Of a stretch of 64,000 nt of DNA, positions 8,736-16,859 are shown in pieces. How positions within the stretch are numbered: position 1 is the stretch's first letter; the number at the start of each line of letters is the position of its first letter. Source of the stretch: Thermohalobaculum sp963822985 (GTDB taxonomy: Bacteria; Pseudomonadota; Alphaproteobacteria; Rhodobacterales; Rhodobacteraceae). The stretch covers positions 62,001-126,000 of the forward strand of contig CAWGJU010000013.1 in assembly GCA_963822985.1 (NCBI GenBank), written 5' to 3'. The position numbers and the translations under genes are program-made. The notes beneath the pieces were generated by a model. The model was not told where the DNA came from. It saw only the letters and a program-made list of their open reading frames with translations, and did no database searches.

Positions 8736-9593
8736 TTACGACTCGTTGCCGAAGACAGGGCCGGAGACGGGACCGCAGACGAGGCTGGGAATGCCGCCCG
8801 CCGTCAGGCCGAAGCCGCGGATCAGGTTGCGCGTCGCGCCGTCGGGCGGCCCCCCGGTAAAGACGGCGAGGTCGCGCTCGGGCTCACCCCCAAGCTCGCC
8901 CTCCGCCGCCTCTCCCGGCAGCAGCGATGCGGCGCGCAGCGCGATCGCCTCGGCCGGGTCCAGCCAGTCGACCGGCCAGGGCGCGAGCTTGCGAAAGCGG
9001 TTGGCCAGGAACGGGTAATGCGTGCAGGCCAGCACGACGATGTCGGTGCGCCGGCCATCCTCCTCGACAAAGCAGGGACGGATCTCGTCGAGGATCTCGG
9101 CATCCACCACCTGCAGGCCGCGCAGCGCCGCCTCGGCGATCCCGGCCAGCCGGGCCGAGCCGACCAGGTGCACCCGGGCGTGCGCGGCGTGGCTGCGGAT
9201 CAGCTCGGCCGTATAAGTCCGCCGCACGGTCCCCGGCGTCGCCAGCACCGAGATCATGCCCGAGGCCGTCCGCTCGGCCGCCGGCTTGATCGCCGGCACC
9301 GTGCCGACGATCGGCAGCCCGGGGTGGTCCTCCCGCAGCGCCCGCAGAACGAGCGTCGAGGCCGTGTTGCAGGCGATGAGGGCGAGGCCCGGCCGCCATT
9401 CGGCGATCAGCCGGCGGAACAACGCAAAAATGTGCGCGGTCAGCTCCGGCTCCGCCCAGGCGCCAAAGGGAAAGGCCGCGTCGTCGGCCACATAGATCAG
9501 GCGCCGTCCCGGCAGGCGCGGCCGCAGCTCGCGCAACACCGAGAGCCCGCCAAGGCCGCTGTCGAAGACGAGAACGGGCTTTTCCACCGCCAT
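8736..9593 (-). CDS. murI: Glutamate racemase MurI
   Basis: A 285-residue glutamate racemase. The two catalytic cysteines are Cys75 (ALIACNTAST) and Cys190 (LACTHYPFL), and the Asp11-Ser12 loop is in VFDSGLGGLSVL. It makes D-glutamate for peptidoglycan in the cytoplasm. The start MAVEKP is chosen because the first strand follows at once; an in-frame ATG 45 bases upstream exists. It lies upstream of hrcA on the same strand (84 bases) and diverges from rph. Confidence 0.94.
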   Translation of the reverse strand: MAVEKPVLVFDSGLGGLSVLRELRPRLPGRRLIYVADDAAFPFGAWAEPELTAHIFALFRRLIAEWRPGLALIACNTASTLVLRALREDHPGLPIVGTVPAIKPAAERTASGMISVLATPGTVRRTYTAELIRSHAAHARVHLVGSARLAGIAEAALRGLQVVDAEILDEIRPCFVEEDGRRTDIVVLACTHYPFLANRFRKLAPWPVDWLDPAEAIALRAASLLPGEAAEGELGGEPERDLAVFTGGPPDGATRNLIRGFGLTAGGIPSLVCGPVSGPVFGNES

Positions 9594-9698
9594 CCGTTCG
9601 CACCCCGCCGCCCGCCTGGCAATCCCCCCGCCTGGCAAATTCCCGATGGCAAACAGGGGGCAAGCCGGGAGGCACGATCCGCGCGCCCCGGCAGTCCG

Positions 9699-9727
9699 CT
9701 GGACGGCGCGCCGCTCTGCCGCTATAT
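9699..9727 (+). promoter_or_regulatory. Candidate sigma-70 promoter of the rph operon
   Basis: CTGGAC (9699-9704), 17-base spacer, CTATAT (9722-9727), 49 bases before the rph ATG in the gap shared with divergent murI. Spacing and boxes fit a housekeeping alphaproteobacterial promoter; no experimental support. Confidence 0.4.
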
Positions 9728-9776
9728 GCTCCGCCCGTCACCCGCAACAGTCTCAGCCGCCACTCACGGAGCCCAA

Positions 9777-10499
9777 ATGCGCCCCTCAGGCCGAGCGCCA
9801 GACGAGATGCGTCCCGTCACCATAGAGACCGGCGTCACAAAGCACGCCGAAGGCTCGTGCCTGATACGGGCCGGCGACACGCATGTCCTCGTCACCGCCT
9901 CGATCGACGAAAAGGCCCCGCCCTTCCTGCGCAACACCGGCCTCGGCTGGGTGACGGCGGAATACGGCATGCTGCCGCGCTCGACCAACACGCGCAACCG
10001 GCGCGAGGCCAAGAACGGCCAGACCGGGCGAACGCAGGAAATTCAGCGGCTGATCGGCCGGGCATTGCGCGCCGGCACCGATCGGATGATGCTGGGCGAG
10101 CGGCAGATCGTCGTCGACTGCGACGTGCTGCAGGCGGATGGCGGCACGCGAACGGCCGCGATCACCGGCGGCTGGGTGGCGCTGCGGATCGCCGGCCAGA
10201 AACTCGTCAAGGCGCGCGAATGCGTCGAGAACCCCATCGTCGAGCACATCGCCGCCATCTCCTGCGGCGTGCACGACGGCCAGGTGGTGCTCGACCTCGA
10301 CTATGCCGAGGACAGCGCCGCGGGCACCGACGCCAACTTCGTCGTCACCGGATCGGGCGGGCTCGTCGAGCTGCAATGCTCGGCCGAGGGCGCCGTCTTC
10401 ACCGAGGAGCAGTTCCTCGCCATGCTGGCCCTCGCCCGCAAGGGCGCGAGCGAGCTCGTGGCCGCCCAGAAGGCCGCGGTCGCAGGATCCGGCGCGTGA
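9777..10499 (+). CDS. rph: Ribonuclease PH
   Basis: A 240-residue RNase PH with hallmark segments RPSGRAPDEMRPV, GWVTAEYGMLPRSTNTRNRREA, GRTQEIQRLIGRALRA and ITGGWVALRIA. It trims tRNA 3' ends by phosphorolysis. The ATG at 9777 matches the usual MRPSGR N-terminus; the frame is open far upstream but those codons are unrelated. It is the first gene of a run joined by 4-base overlaps, with a GTGA overlap into rdgB. The pair rph-rdgB is conserved in Alphaproteobacteria. Confidence 0.95.
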   Translation: MRPSGRAPDEMRPVTIETGVTKHAEGSCLIRAGDTHVLVTASIDEKAPPFLRNTGLGWVTAEYGMLPRSTNTRNRREAKNGQTGRTQEIQRLIGRALRAGTDRMMLGERQIVVDCDVLQADGGTRTAAITGGWVALRIAGQKLVKARECVENPIVEHIAAISCGVHDGQVVLDLDYAEDSAAGTDANFVVTGSGGLVELQCSAEGAVFTEEQFLAMLALARKGASELVAAQKAAVAGSGA

Positions 10500-11140
10500 C
10501 CAGGCACTTGCAGGGCGGCCGCCTTGTTGTCGCCAGCCACAACGCCGGCAAGGTGCGCGAGATCGGCGACCTCCTCCGCCCCTTCAGCGTTGATACGGTC
10601 TCGGCCGCCGATCTCGGCCTGCCGGTCCCCGACGAGACCGAGGCGAGCTTCGAGGGCAACGCCCGCATCAAGTCGCACGCCGCGGCGCGCGCCGCGGGCC
10701 TGCCAGCCGTCGCCGACGACAGCGGCATCGCGATCGAGGCGCTGGGCGGGCGACCCGGCGTCCACACCGCCGACTGGGCCGAGACGCCCTCGGGGCGCGA
10801 CTACATGCTTGCCATGCGCCGCGCCTGGGACGAGCTCGAGGCGCTCGCCGCGCCCGAGCCGCGCCGCGCCCGCTTTCTCTGCTGCCTCTCGCTCGCCTGG
10901 CCCGACGGGCACGACGAGACGTTTCTAGGCACCGCCGCGGGCCGCCTCGTCTGGCCGCCCCGCGGCGAGCGGGGCTTCGGCTACGACCCAATGTTCCTGC
11001 CCGACGGCCACGACCGCACCTTCGGCGAGATGGAGCCGGCGCAAAAGCACCGCATCAGCCACCGCGCCGACGCCTTCCGCCAGCTCGTCGCCGCCTGCTT
11101 CGAGCCGGCAGCCGGCCGCACCGCGGGGAGCCGCGCATGA
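10496..11140 (+). CDS. rdgB: Non-canonical purine NTP pyrophosphatase RdgB/HAM1
   Basis: The 214-residue protein has the ITPase/HAM1 substrate loop LVVASHNAGKVREIGDLL near the start, the metal-site motif ADDSGIAIEALGGRPGVHTA and the C-terminal GFGYDPMFLPDG plus AQKHRISHRADAF. It hydrolyses dITP, ITP and XTP to monophosphates, cleaning the nucleotide pool. The GTG start overlaps the rph stop by 4 bases, implying translational coupling; the stop overlaps the next gene's ATG in the same way. Confidence 0.94.
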   Translation: MTRHLQGGRLVVASHNAGKVREIGDLLRPFSVDTVSAADLGLPVPDETEASFEGNARIKSHAAARAAGLPAVADDSGIAIEALGGRPGVHTADWAETPSGRDYMLAMRRAWDELEALAAPEPRRARFLCCLSLAWPDGHDETFLGTAAGRLVWPPRGERGFGYDPMFLPDGHDRTFGEMEPAQKHRISHRADAFRQLVAACFEPAAGRTAGSRA

Positions 11141-11523
11141 CCCGCAAGCTCGTCACCACCGGATCGCCCTTCGAGGAGAAGTTCGCCTATTCCCGCGCCG
11201 TCGCCCAGGGCGACTGGTGCTTCTGCGCCGGCACGACGGGCTATGACTACGCCAGGATGGAAATGCCCGACGACCCGGTCGAGCAGGCCCGCAACATCTT
11301 CCGCACCATCGAGCGCGCGCTGGCCGAGGCCGGCTTCTCGCTCGCCGACATCGTCCGGCTGCAGGTCACCGTGACCGACCCCGCGCATTGGGAGGCCGCC
11401 GCCCCAGTCGTGCGCGAGCACATGGGCGACGTCCGGCCGGCGAACACCACCGTGGTCGGCGGGCTCGTCGCGCCCGAGATGAAGATCGAGATCGAGGCGA
11501 CCGCCTATCGCCGCGGCCGATGA
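11137..11523 (+). CDS. RidA family protein
   Basis: A 128-residue RidA/YjgF protein: SPFEEKFAYSRAVAQGDWCFCAGTTGYD, then VRPANTTVVGGLVAPEMKIEIEATAYRR. The Glu in IEIEATA and the strand pattern match the family, but the Arg of archetypal RidA (position 105, in PARS) is replaced in VRPANTT, so this belongs to an Rid subgroup whose deaminase activity is not assured. It sits inside the rph-rdgB-hemW run with ATGA overlaps on both sides. Confidence 0.85.
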   Translation: MTRKLVTTGSPFEEKFAYSRAVAQGDWCFCAGTTGYDYARMEMPDDPVEQARNIFRTIERALAEAGFSLADIVRLQVTVTDPAHWEAAAPVVREHMGDVRPANTTVVGGLVAPEMKIEIEATAYRRGR

Positions 11524-11684
11524 CGCCACAGGGCTTCGCCGCGCGCCACTGGCCGTGGCTGCTCATCGTCTTCGGCGCCTGCGTGCTCTGGTACTATCAG
11601 CGCGGCAACACGCTCGCCGGCATCGCCGGCTTCACCGGTTTCGGATGGCTCGCATGGGCGCTTTTGATCAAGCCGCGGATGTGA
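11520..11684 (+). CDS. 54-residue two-helix membrane protein between ridA-like gene and hemW
   Basis: Short open frame beginning MTPQGFAARHWPWLLIVF, with two hydrophobic segments (about residues 12-28 and 35-50) and a final IKPRM. It starts in an ATGA overlap with the preceding gene and ends in a GTGA overlap with hemW, so it is spaced exactly as a translated member of the chain. No family is recognised. Its position suggests either a coupling cistron or a small inner-membrane protein; it is short enough to be missed by gene callers. Confidence 0.6.
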   Translation: MTPQGFAARHWPWLLIVFGACVLWYYQRGNTLAGIAGFTGFGWLAWALLIKPRM

Positions 11685-12922
11685 CGACGTCCTCGCCGCA
11701 ACGCCCGCCCCATGCCCCCCCTCCCCCCGGCGGGGGGAGGGTCGGGGACGGGGGCGACGCCGGGCCCGCCTCAGACTGGCGGGCCGGCGGCTTCGGCGTC
11801 TATGTGCACTGGCCGTTCTGCCTCGCGAAATGCCCCTATTGCGACTTCAACAGCCACGTCTCGCGCAGCGTGGACCAGGCCGCATGGGCGGCCGCGCTGG
11901 TCGCGGAGGCCACCCAGATGCGCGCCATGACCGGCTCGCGGCCCGCCGACAGCGTGTTCTTCGGCGGTGGCACCCCCAGCCTGATGGACCCCGCCACCGT
12001 CGGCGCCGTGCTCGAGGCGATCGACCGGCTCTGGGGCCTCGCGCCCGGCGCCGAGGTCACGCTCGAGGCCAACCCCACCAGCGTCGAGGCCGCCCGCTTC
12101 CGCGGCTATGCGGCGGCCGGCGTCAACCGCGTCTCGCTGGGTGTCCAGGCGCTCGACGACCGCGACCTGCGCGCGCTCGGCCGCCAGCACAGCGCCGCCG
12201 AGGCCCGCGCCGCCTTCGAGGTCGCCCGCGCCCACTTCGCCCGCGTCAGCTTCGACCTGATCTATGCCCGCACCGGCCAGGCACCCGCCGCCTGGCAGAC
12301 CGAACTGGCCCAGGCGCTCGACATGGCGGTCGACCACCTCTCGCTCTATCAGCTGACGATCGAGCCCGGCACGCGGTTCGGCGAGCTGCACGCCCGCGGT
12401 CGCCTGCATGTCCCGCCCGACGAAGCCGCGGCCGAGATGTACGCCATCACGCAGGCGCTGACCGAAGCCGCCGGCCTGCCCGCCTACGAGATCTCGAACC
12501 ATGCCCGGCCCGGGGCCGAGAGCCGGCACAACCTCGTCTACTGGCGCTATGGCGACTATGCCGGCATCGGTCCCGGTGCGCATGGCCGGATCACCGGCCC
12601 TGACGGCCTGCGCCGCGCCATCGAGACCGGGCGCGACCCGGCCGGCTGGCTGGCCCGCGCCGGGCGCGAGGGCCACGCCATCGACCTTGCCGAGCCGGTC
12701 CCGTCCCAGGCGCAGTCCGAGGAGTATCTGATGATGGCGCTTCGCCTGGCCGAGGGGGCCGATCTCGACCGCCACGCGGCGCTGGCCGGCGCGCCCCTGC
12801 CCGACTCCCGGATTGACCATCTCGTCGCATCCGGTCACCTCGCCCGCCGCGGCCGGCGCATTGCCGCGACAGCCGAGGGGCGCGTCGTGCTGAACGCGCT
12901 CCTGGCCGAGCTGCTGGCCTGA
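11681..12922 (+). CDS. hemW: Radical SAM haem chaperone HemW
   Basis: Radical-SAM protein of about 413 residues. The 4Fe-4S motif Cys47-x3-Cys51-x2-Cys54 is in HWPFCLAKCPYCDFNSH; FFGGGTPSLM and SLGVQALDDRDLRALGRQH are HemW/coproporphyrinogen-dehydrogenase-family motifs, and the HemW C-terminal domain is present. HemW delivers haem to respiratory proteins and is not HemN. The GTG at 11681 (GTGA overlap) is chosen; ATGs at 11645 and 11654 are alternatives. The N-terminal 35 residues are Pro/Gly-rich because a perfect palindrome lies inside the frame. Confidence 0.88.
   Translation: MTTSSPQRPPHAPPPPGGGRVGDGGDAGPASDWRAGGFGVYVHWPFCLAKCPYCDFNSHVSRSVDQAAWAAALVAEATQMRAMTGSRPADSVFFGGGTPSLMDPATVGAVLEAIDRLWGLAPGAEVTLEANPTSVEAARFRGYAAAGVNRVSLGVQALDDRDLRALGRQHSAAEARAAFEVARAHFARVSFDLIYARTGQAPAAWQTELAQALDMAVDHLSLYQLTIEPGTRFGELHARGRLHVPPDEAAAEMYAITQALTEAAGLPAYEISNHARPGAESRHNLVYWRYGDYAGIGPGAHGRITGPDGLRRAIETGRDPAGWLARAGREGHAIDLAEPVPSQAQSEEYLMMALRLAEGADLDRHAALAGAPLPDSRIDHLVASGHLARRGRRIAATAEGRVVLNALLAELLA
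11719..11741. repeat. Perfect G/C palindrome inside the start of hemW
   Basis: CCCTCCCCCC, loop GGC, GGGGGGAGGG: a 10-bp perfect stem coding for Pro/Gly residues in the N-terminal extension of HemW. It resembles dispersed palindromic elements of high-GC alphaproteobacteria, but no second copy is evident in this window. Confidence 0.6.
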
Positions 12923-12929
12923 CCCCGCA

Positions 12930-13304
12930 ATGAGCCGGGCGGTCCGCCATCTGTGGACGGCGGCGGGCCTCGTCAGCTTCGCCATCGGAGCGGTCGGCGC
13001 CCTCCTGCCGCTGCTGCCGACGGTGCCCTTCATGCTGCTGGCCGCCTTCTGCTTCGCGCGCGGCTCTGAGCCTTTCCACCGCTGGCTGGTCGATCACCCG
13101 CGCTTCGGCCGGGCGATCCGCGATTGGCAGGCGCATGGCGCCATCTCGCGCGGGGGCAAGCGGGCTGCCGTTGGAGCCATCGCCGCCAGCTTCGTCCTTT
13201 CGCTGCTCCTGGGCGTGCCGCGACAGGCTCTCCTGATCCAGGCGGTGGTCCTTGCCGGCGTGATGGCCTTTATCCTGACCCGACCGGAGGGGCCGCAGCG
13301 CTAG
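12930..13304 (+). CDS. ybaN: YbaN family (DUF454) inner-membrane protein
   Basis: The 124-residue protein has the DUF454 pattern: LWTAAGLVSFAIGAVGALLPLLPTVPFMLLAAFCFARGSEPFHRWL, then HPRFGRAIRDWQAHGAISR and a second hydrophobic block near the C-terminus. Two to four membrane segments are predicted by eye. Function is unknown; in several bacteria the gene is near haem or iron genes. It follows hemW by 7 bases and converges on the NYN gene with a 4-base overlap. Confidence 0.82.
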   Translation: MSRAVRHLWTAAGLVSFAIGAVGALLPLLPTVPFMLLAAFCFARGSEPFHRWLVDHPRFGRAIRDWQAHGAISRGGKRAAVGAIAASFVLSLLLGVPRQALLIQAVVLAGVMAFILTRPEGPQR

Positions 13305-14008
13305 AGTTCGGTCCTCACGACCTGCATCTCGGCGCCGCTCCCTTCGATCCGGTAGCCGATCAGGCCTATCGCCTGCGCGAAGCTTCTCACGCCTAAGCGA
13401 GTCCGATAGTCGCCGCCGAATCCGAGGTTTATCTGCTTGCCCAGCAGGCTCGCCGCCGCGCGACCGTTCCTCCCAAGTGTGTGGTCCACGATCTTCTTCA
13501 GCTTCTGCAGGTCGCAACATGCGATCCGGCCGGGCGGAGGCACAACTTTCGTCGGCAAGGGCTGTGCGACAGGCACTGGAACGAAGCTTGCGCAGGCGTT
13601 CTGGAGCGCCGGAGACGCGTACCACCGACCGACGCCAATGGTCTTCACGCCAGCCTCCGCTAGCGCGATTGCAACCGGAACGAAATCGGCGTCGGACGAG
13701 GCCAGGACGATCGTCTCGACCGCCTTCCGCTCGGCCAGGCGCACGGCGTATTGCGCCATCATCAAATCTGCCGCGTTCTTGCCGCTCTGCGCCGGCGGAA
13801 ACACGACCTCCGCCATGAAGCCGAATTCAGTGAGCGCGGCCTCGCAGCCCTTGATCGAACTAAGCCGCCCGAAGGCCCGCCGCAGCGTGACGGAGCCGTG
13901 CTTCTGTGCTTCCTTAATGGCGAATTTAATCTCCTCGCCCTGAACGTTATCAGCGTCGACGAGCACCGCAATACGCTGCGCCAATACCTCCGCAACCACG
14001 TGCCTCAT
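13301..14008 (-). CDS. NYN-domain (PIN-like) protein with OST-HTH/LOTUS domain
   Basis: A 235-residue two-domain protein. The N-terminal NYN nuclease fold shows its acidic metal residues in AVLVDADNVQ, SGKNAADLMMA and VLASSDADFVPVA. The C-terminal part (DLQKLKKIVDHTLGRNGRAAASLLGKQINL through IGYRIEGSG) fits the OST-HTH/LOTUS RNA-binding domain. The family is thought to cut or bind structured RNA. It starts 9 bases after the mutS stop, so it is probably the distal gene of a mutS transcript. No phage signs surround it. Confidence 0.78.
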   Translation of the reverse strand: MRHVVAEVLAQRIAVLVDADNVQGEEIKFAIKEAQKHGSVTLRRAFGRLSSIKGCEAALTEFGFMAEVVFPPAQSGKNAADLMMAQYAVRLAERKAVETIVLASSDADFVPVAIALAEAGVKTIGVGRWYASPALQNACASFVPVPVAQPLPTKVVPPPGRIACCDLQKLKKIVDHTLGRNGRAAASLLGKQINLGFGGDYRTRLGVRSFAQAIGLIGYRIEGSGAEMQVVRTEL

Positions 14009-14017
14009 CTTCTCGGC

Positions 14018-16672
14018 TTACCTACTCAACAACTCCTTGAGCTCGTAGACGAGCTCCAACGCATTGCGCGGGCTTAGCGAATCGGGGTGAATTTCCAGTA
14101 GACGGTCCTCGATGGGCGATCCGCGCTTGCCCGCGGCAGCGGGCGCGGGCGGCGCCGGCCGGGCGGCAAAGAGCGGCAGCTCCTGGGCGAGCGCGACCGC
14201 CGCGCCCTGGCCCTCGCGGGCGCCGGCCTCGAGCTTTTCCAGCACGTCGCGGGCACGGGCGACGACGCTTTCGGGCAGGCCGGCCAGGCGCGCCACCTGC
14301 ACTCCATAGGAGCGGTCGGCGGCGCCGGGCCGCACCTCGTGCAGGAAGACGACCTCGCCCTCCCATTCGCGCACCGCGACGGCCGCGGGCGACAGGCAGG
14401 GCAGCCGCTCGCAGAGCCCGACGAGCTCGTGGTAGTGCGTGGCGAAGAGGCCGCGGCACCGGTTCGCCTCGTGCAGGTGCTCGAGCGTCGCCCAGGCGAT
14501 GGAGAGGCCGTCCCACGTCGCCGTTCCCCGCCCGATCTCGTCCAAAATCACCAGCGCGCCCGGCGCCGCCTGGTTCAGGATGGCCGCCGTCTCAACCATC
14601 TCGACCATGAAGGTCGAGCGCCCGCGCGCCAGGTCGTCGGCCGCGCCCACCCGGCTGAACAGCTGGTCGACGACGCCGATCCGCGCCGCCTCGGCCGGCA
14701 CGAACATGCCCGCCTGCGCCAGGATGGCGATCAGCGCGTTCTGGCGCAGGAAGGTCGACTTGCCCGCCATGTTCGGCCCCGTGACGAGCCAGATCGGCGC
14801 CGGCCCGACGGCCTCGGCCGAGAGCTCGCAGTCATTGGCGACGAAGCTGCCGCCCTGCCGCTTCAGCGCCCGCTCGACCACCGGATGCCGGCCGGCGGTA
14901 ATGGCGAAGGCCCGGCCGGCCTCGACCACGGGCCTGACCCAGCGTTCCTCCACCGCCAGCACCGCGCCGGCGGCGGCGACGTCGATCTCGGCCAGCGCGC
15001 GGGCCGCGTCGCCGATGGCGGCTTGGGCATCCAGCACGGCGGCGCGCAGCTCGGCGAAGATGCGCTTCTCGATCTCGAGCGCGCGGGCGCCGGCGTTGAC
15101 GATCTTCGATTCGAGCTCGGCCAGATCGACCGTCGTGAAACGCACCGCGTTCGCCAGCGTCTGGCGATGGATGAAGGTCTCGCTCAGCGGCGGCTTCAGC
15201 ATCTTGTCGCCATGCTGCGCCGTCACCTCGATGAAGTAGCCGAGCACGTTGTTGTGCCGAATCTTCAGCGAATTGACGCCTGCCCGCGCGGCATAGTCGG
15301 CCTGCATCCCGGCGACAACGCCGCGCCCCTGGTCGCGCAGCGTGCGCGCCTCGTCGAGGCCGGCATCATGGCCCGAGGCGACGAAGCCGCCGTCGCGGGT
15401 CAGCAGCGGCGGCTCGGTCACCAGCGCCGCGTCGAGCAGGCCGACGAGTGTCTCGTGCCCCGCCAGCCGCCGGCCGGCCTCTGCCAGCAAAGGCGGCAGC
15501 TCGGCAGCCTCGGCCTCTCCCGCGATGCCGGCAGCCCGGGAGAGGCCGGCCCGGATCGCGCCCAGATCGCGCGGGCCGCCCCGGTCGAGCACCAGCCGCG
15601 ACAGCGCCCGCTCGATCTCGGGCACGGCGGCCAGCGCCTCGCGCAGCCAGTTGCACAGCACCCGGTCTTCCACCAGCCGCTCGGCGGCGTCCAGCCGCTC
15701 TGCGATGGCGCGCGGGTCGGTCAGCGGCGCCGAAAGCCGCATTTCCAGCAGCCGCGCCCCTGCCCCGGTCTGCGTCCGGTCGATGGCGGCGAGCAGCGAG
15801 CCCTCGCGCCCGCCGGCCAGGGCCCGCGTCAGCTCGAGGTTGCGCCGCGTGCCGGCGTCCATGCGCATGACGCCGCCGCCGGCCTCGCGGACGGGCGGGC
15901 GCAGCAGCGGCAGGCGCCCCTTCTGCGTCAGCTCCAGATAGTCGGCCAGGGCGCCCAGCGCCGCCAGCTCGGCTCGCTCAAAGGCGCCGAATGCATCGAG
16001 GGTGGCGACCCGGAACAGCGCGCGTAAGCGCCTGTCGGAAGAGGCGGAATCGAAGCTGGCGGGGCCGAGCGGGGTGGCGACCGCTCCGGCGTCGGCGATC
16101 TGCTCCTCCAGCATCCGGTCGGGCTCGGCCTGGTCGAGCACAAGCACTTCGCGGGGCGCGATCCGGGCGAGCATGGGCCCGAGGCCAGAGCGGGCGAGGC
16201 GCGCGACGCCGAGATCGCCCGTCGACACGTCGGCCCAGGCGAGCGCGCCCTCGCCGCGCACCTCGGCCCAGGAGGCCAGGAAATTGTTCCGGCGTGCGTC
16301 GAGGAGCGATTCCTCCGTCAGCGTGCCGGGGGTGACGACGCGGGTGACCTCGCGCCGGACGACGGCCTTCGAGCCGCGGCGGCGCGCCTCGGCCGGATCC
16401 TCCATCTGGTCGCAGACGGCGACGCGGAAGCCCTTTCGGATCAGGGTCAGAAGGTAGTTCGTCGCCGCGTGCAGAGGCACGCCGCACATCGGGATATCGT
16501 CGCCCAGATGCTTGCCGCGCTTGGTCAGCGCGATGTCGAGCGCCGCCGCGGCGGCCACCGCGTCGTCGAAGAACAGCTCGTAGAAGTCGCCCATCTGGAA
16601 GAACAGCAGGCAGTCCGGATGCGCGGCCTTGATCTCGAGGAACTGCGCCATCGAGGGCGTGATCTCGGACAT
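14018..16672 (-). CDS. mutS: DNA mismatch repair ATPase MutS
   Basis: Full-length MutS of 884 residues. The N-terminal mismatch-sensing motif (Phe-x-Glu) is in FFQMGDFYELFFDDAV; the ATPase has Walker A GPNMAGKSTFLRQ at about residue 630, then DDLARGRSTFMVEM, VILDEIGRGTATWDG and ATHYHEL. The C-terminal helix-turn-helix (LPESVVARARDVLEKLE) is present. It recognises mismatches and recruits MutL; no mutL is in the window. The start MSEITPSMAQ matches the family, and the frame extends upstream only by chance. Confidence 0.96.
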   Translation of the reverse strand: MSEITPSMAQFLEIKAAHPDCLLFFQMGDFYELFFDDAVAAAAALDIALTKRGKHLGDDIPMCGVPLHAATNYLLTLIRKGFRVAVCDQMEDPAEARRRGSKAVVRREVTRVVTPGTLTEESLLDARRNNFLASWAEVRGEGALAWADVSTGDLGVARLARSGLGPMLARIAPREVLVLDQAEPDRMLEEQIADAGAVATPLGPASFDSASSDRRLRALFRVATLDAFGAFERAELAALGALADYLELTQKGRLPLLRPPVREAGGGVMRMDAGTRRNLELTRALAGGREGSLLAAIDRTQTGAGARLLEMRLSAPLTDPRAIAERLDAAERLVEDRVLCNWLREALAAVPEIERALSRLVLDRGGPRDLGAIRAGLSRAAGIAGEAEAAELPPLLAEAGRRLAGHETLVGLLDAALVTEPPLLTRDGGFVASGHDAGLDEARTLRDQGRGVVAGMQADYAARAGVNSLKIRHNNVLGYFIEVTAQHGDKMLKPPLSETFIHRQTLANAVRFTTVDLAELESKIVNAGARALEIEKRIFAELRAAVLDAQAAIGDAARALAEIDVAAAGAVLAVEERWVRPVVEAGRAFAITAGRHPVVERALKRQGGSFVANDCELSAEAVGPAPIWLVTGPNMAGKSTFLRQNALIAILAQAGMFVPAEAARIGVVDQLFSRVGAADDLARGRSTFMVEMVETAAILNQAAPGALVILDEIGRGTATWDGLSIAWATLEHLHEANRCRGLFATHYHELVGLCERLPCLSPAAVAVREWEGEVVFLHEVRPGAADRSYGVQVARLAGLPESVVARARDVLEKLEAGAREGQGAAVALAQELPLFAARPAPPAPAAAGKRGSPIEDRLLEIHPDSLSPRNALELVYELKELLSR

Positions 16673-16798
16673 TCTGGGGCCCCCCTCGCCTGCGGCGACA
16701 CCGATAGCATGGGGCGAACCCGGTGCAAGGCCGCGCAGGGCATGCCCCCCAAGCGGATGTCTCGCGTGCCACGAGCCGTAGCGGCACGATGAGGCGTC

Positions 16799-16833
16799 TT
16801 GACGTGGTGCGACTCTGGTGTATGGCATACCAG
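16799..16833 (+). promoter_or_regulatory. Promoter with overlapping palindromic operator for the oxalate operon
   Basis: TTGACG (16799-16804), 16-base spacer, TATGGC (16821-16826) lies 34 bases before the regulator ATG. The -10 box is inside CTGGT-N9-ACCAG (16815-16833), which also holds the palindrome GTATGGCATAC. TNGT...ACNA-type palindromes are typical operators of FCD-group GntR regulators, so self-control by the next gene is likely (inference). Confidence 0.5.
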
Positions 16834-16859
16834 ATACGCAGCGATCGAGCGCGAGGTCG

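Noticed and set aside
8725..8738. GAGTGC sequence upstream of hrcA, as a CIRCE element
   Set aside because: Only one half-like arm is visible and no matching TTAGCACTC arm at the right spacing.
9018..9776. In-frame upstream extension of rph
   Set aside because: It is antisense to murI and unlike RNase PH; the family N-terminus begins at 9777.
14339..16027. 562-codon plus-strand open frame within mutS
   Set aside because: Antisense to the conserved MutS coding sequence and without recognisable motifs.
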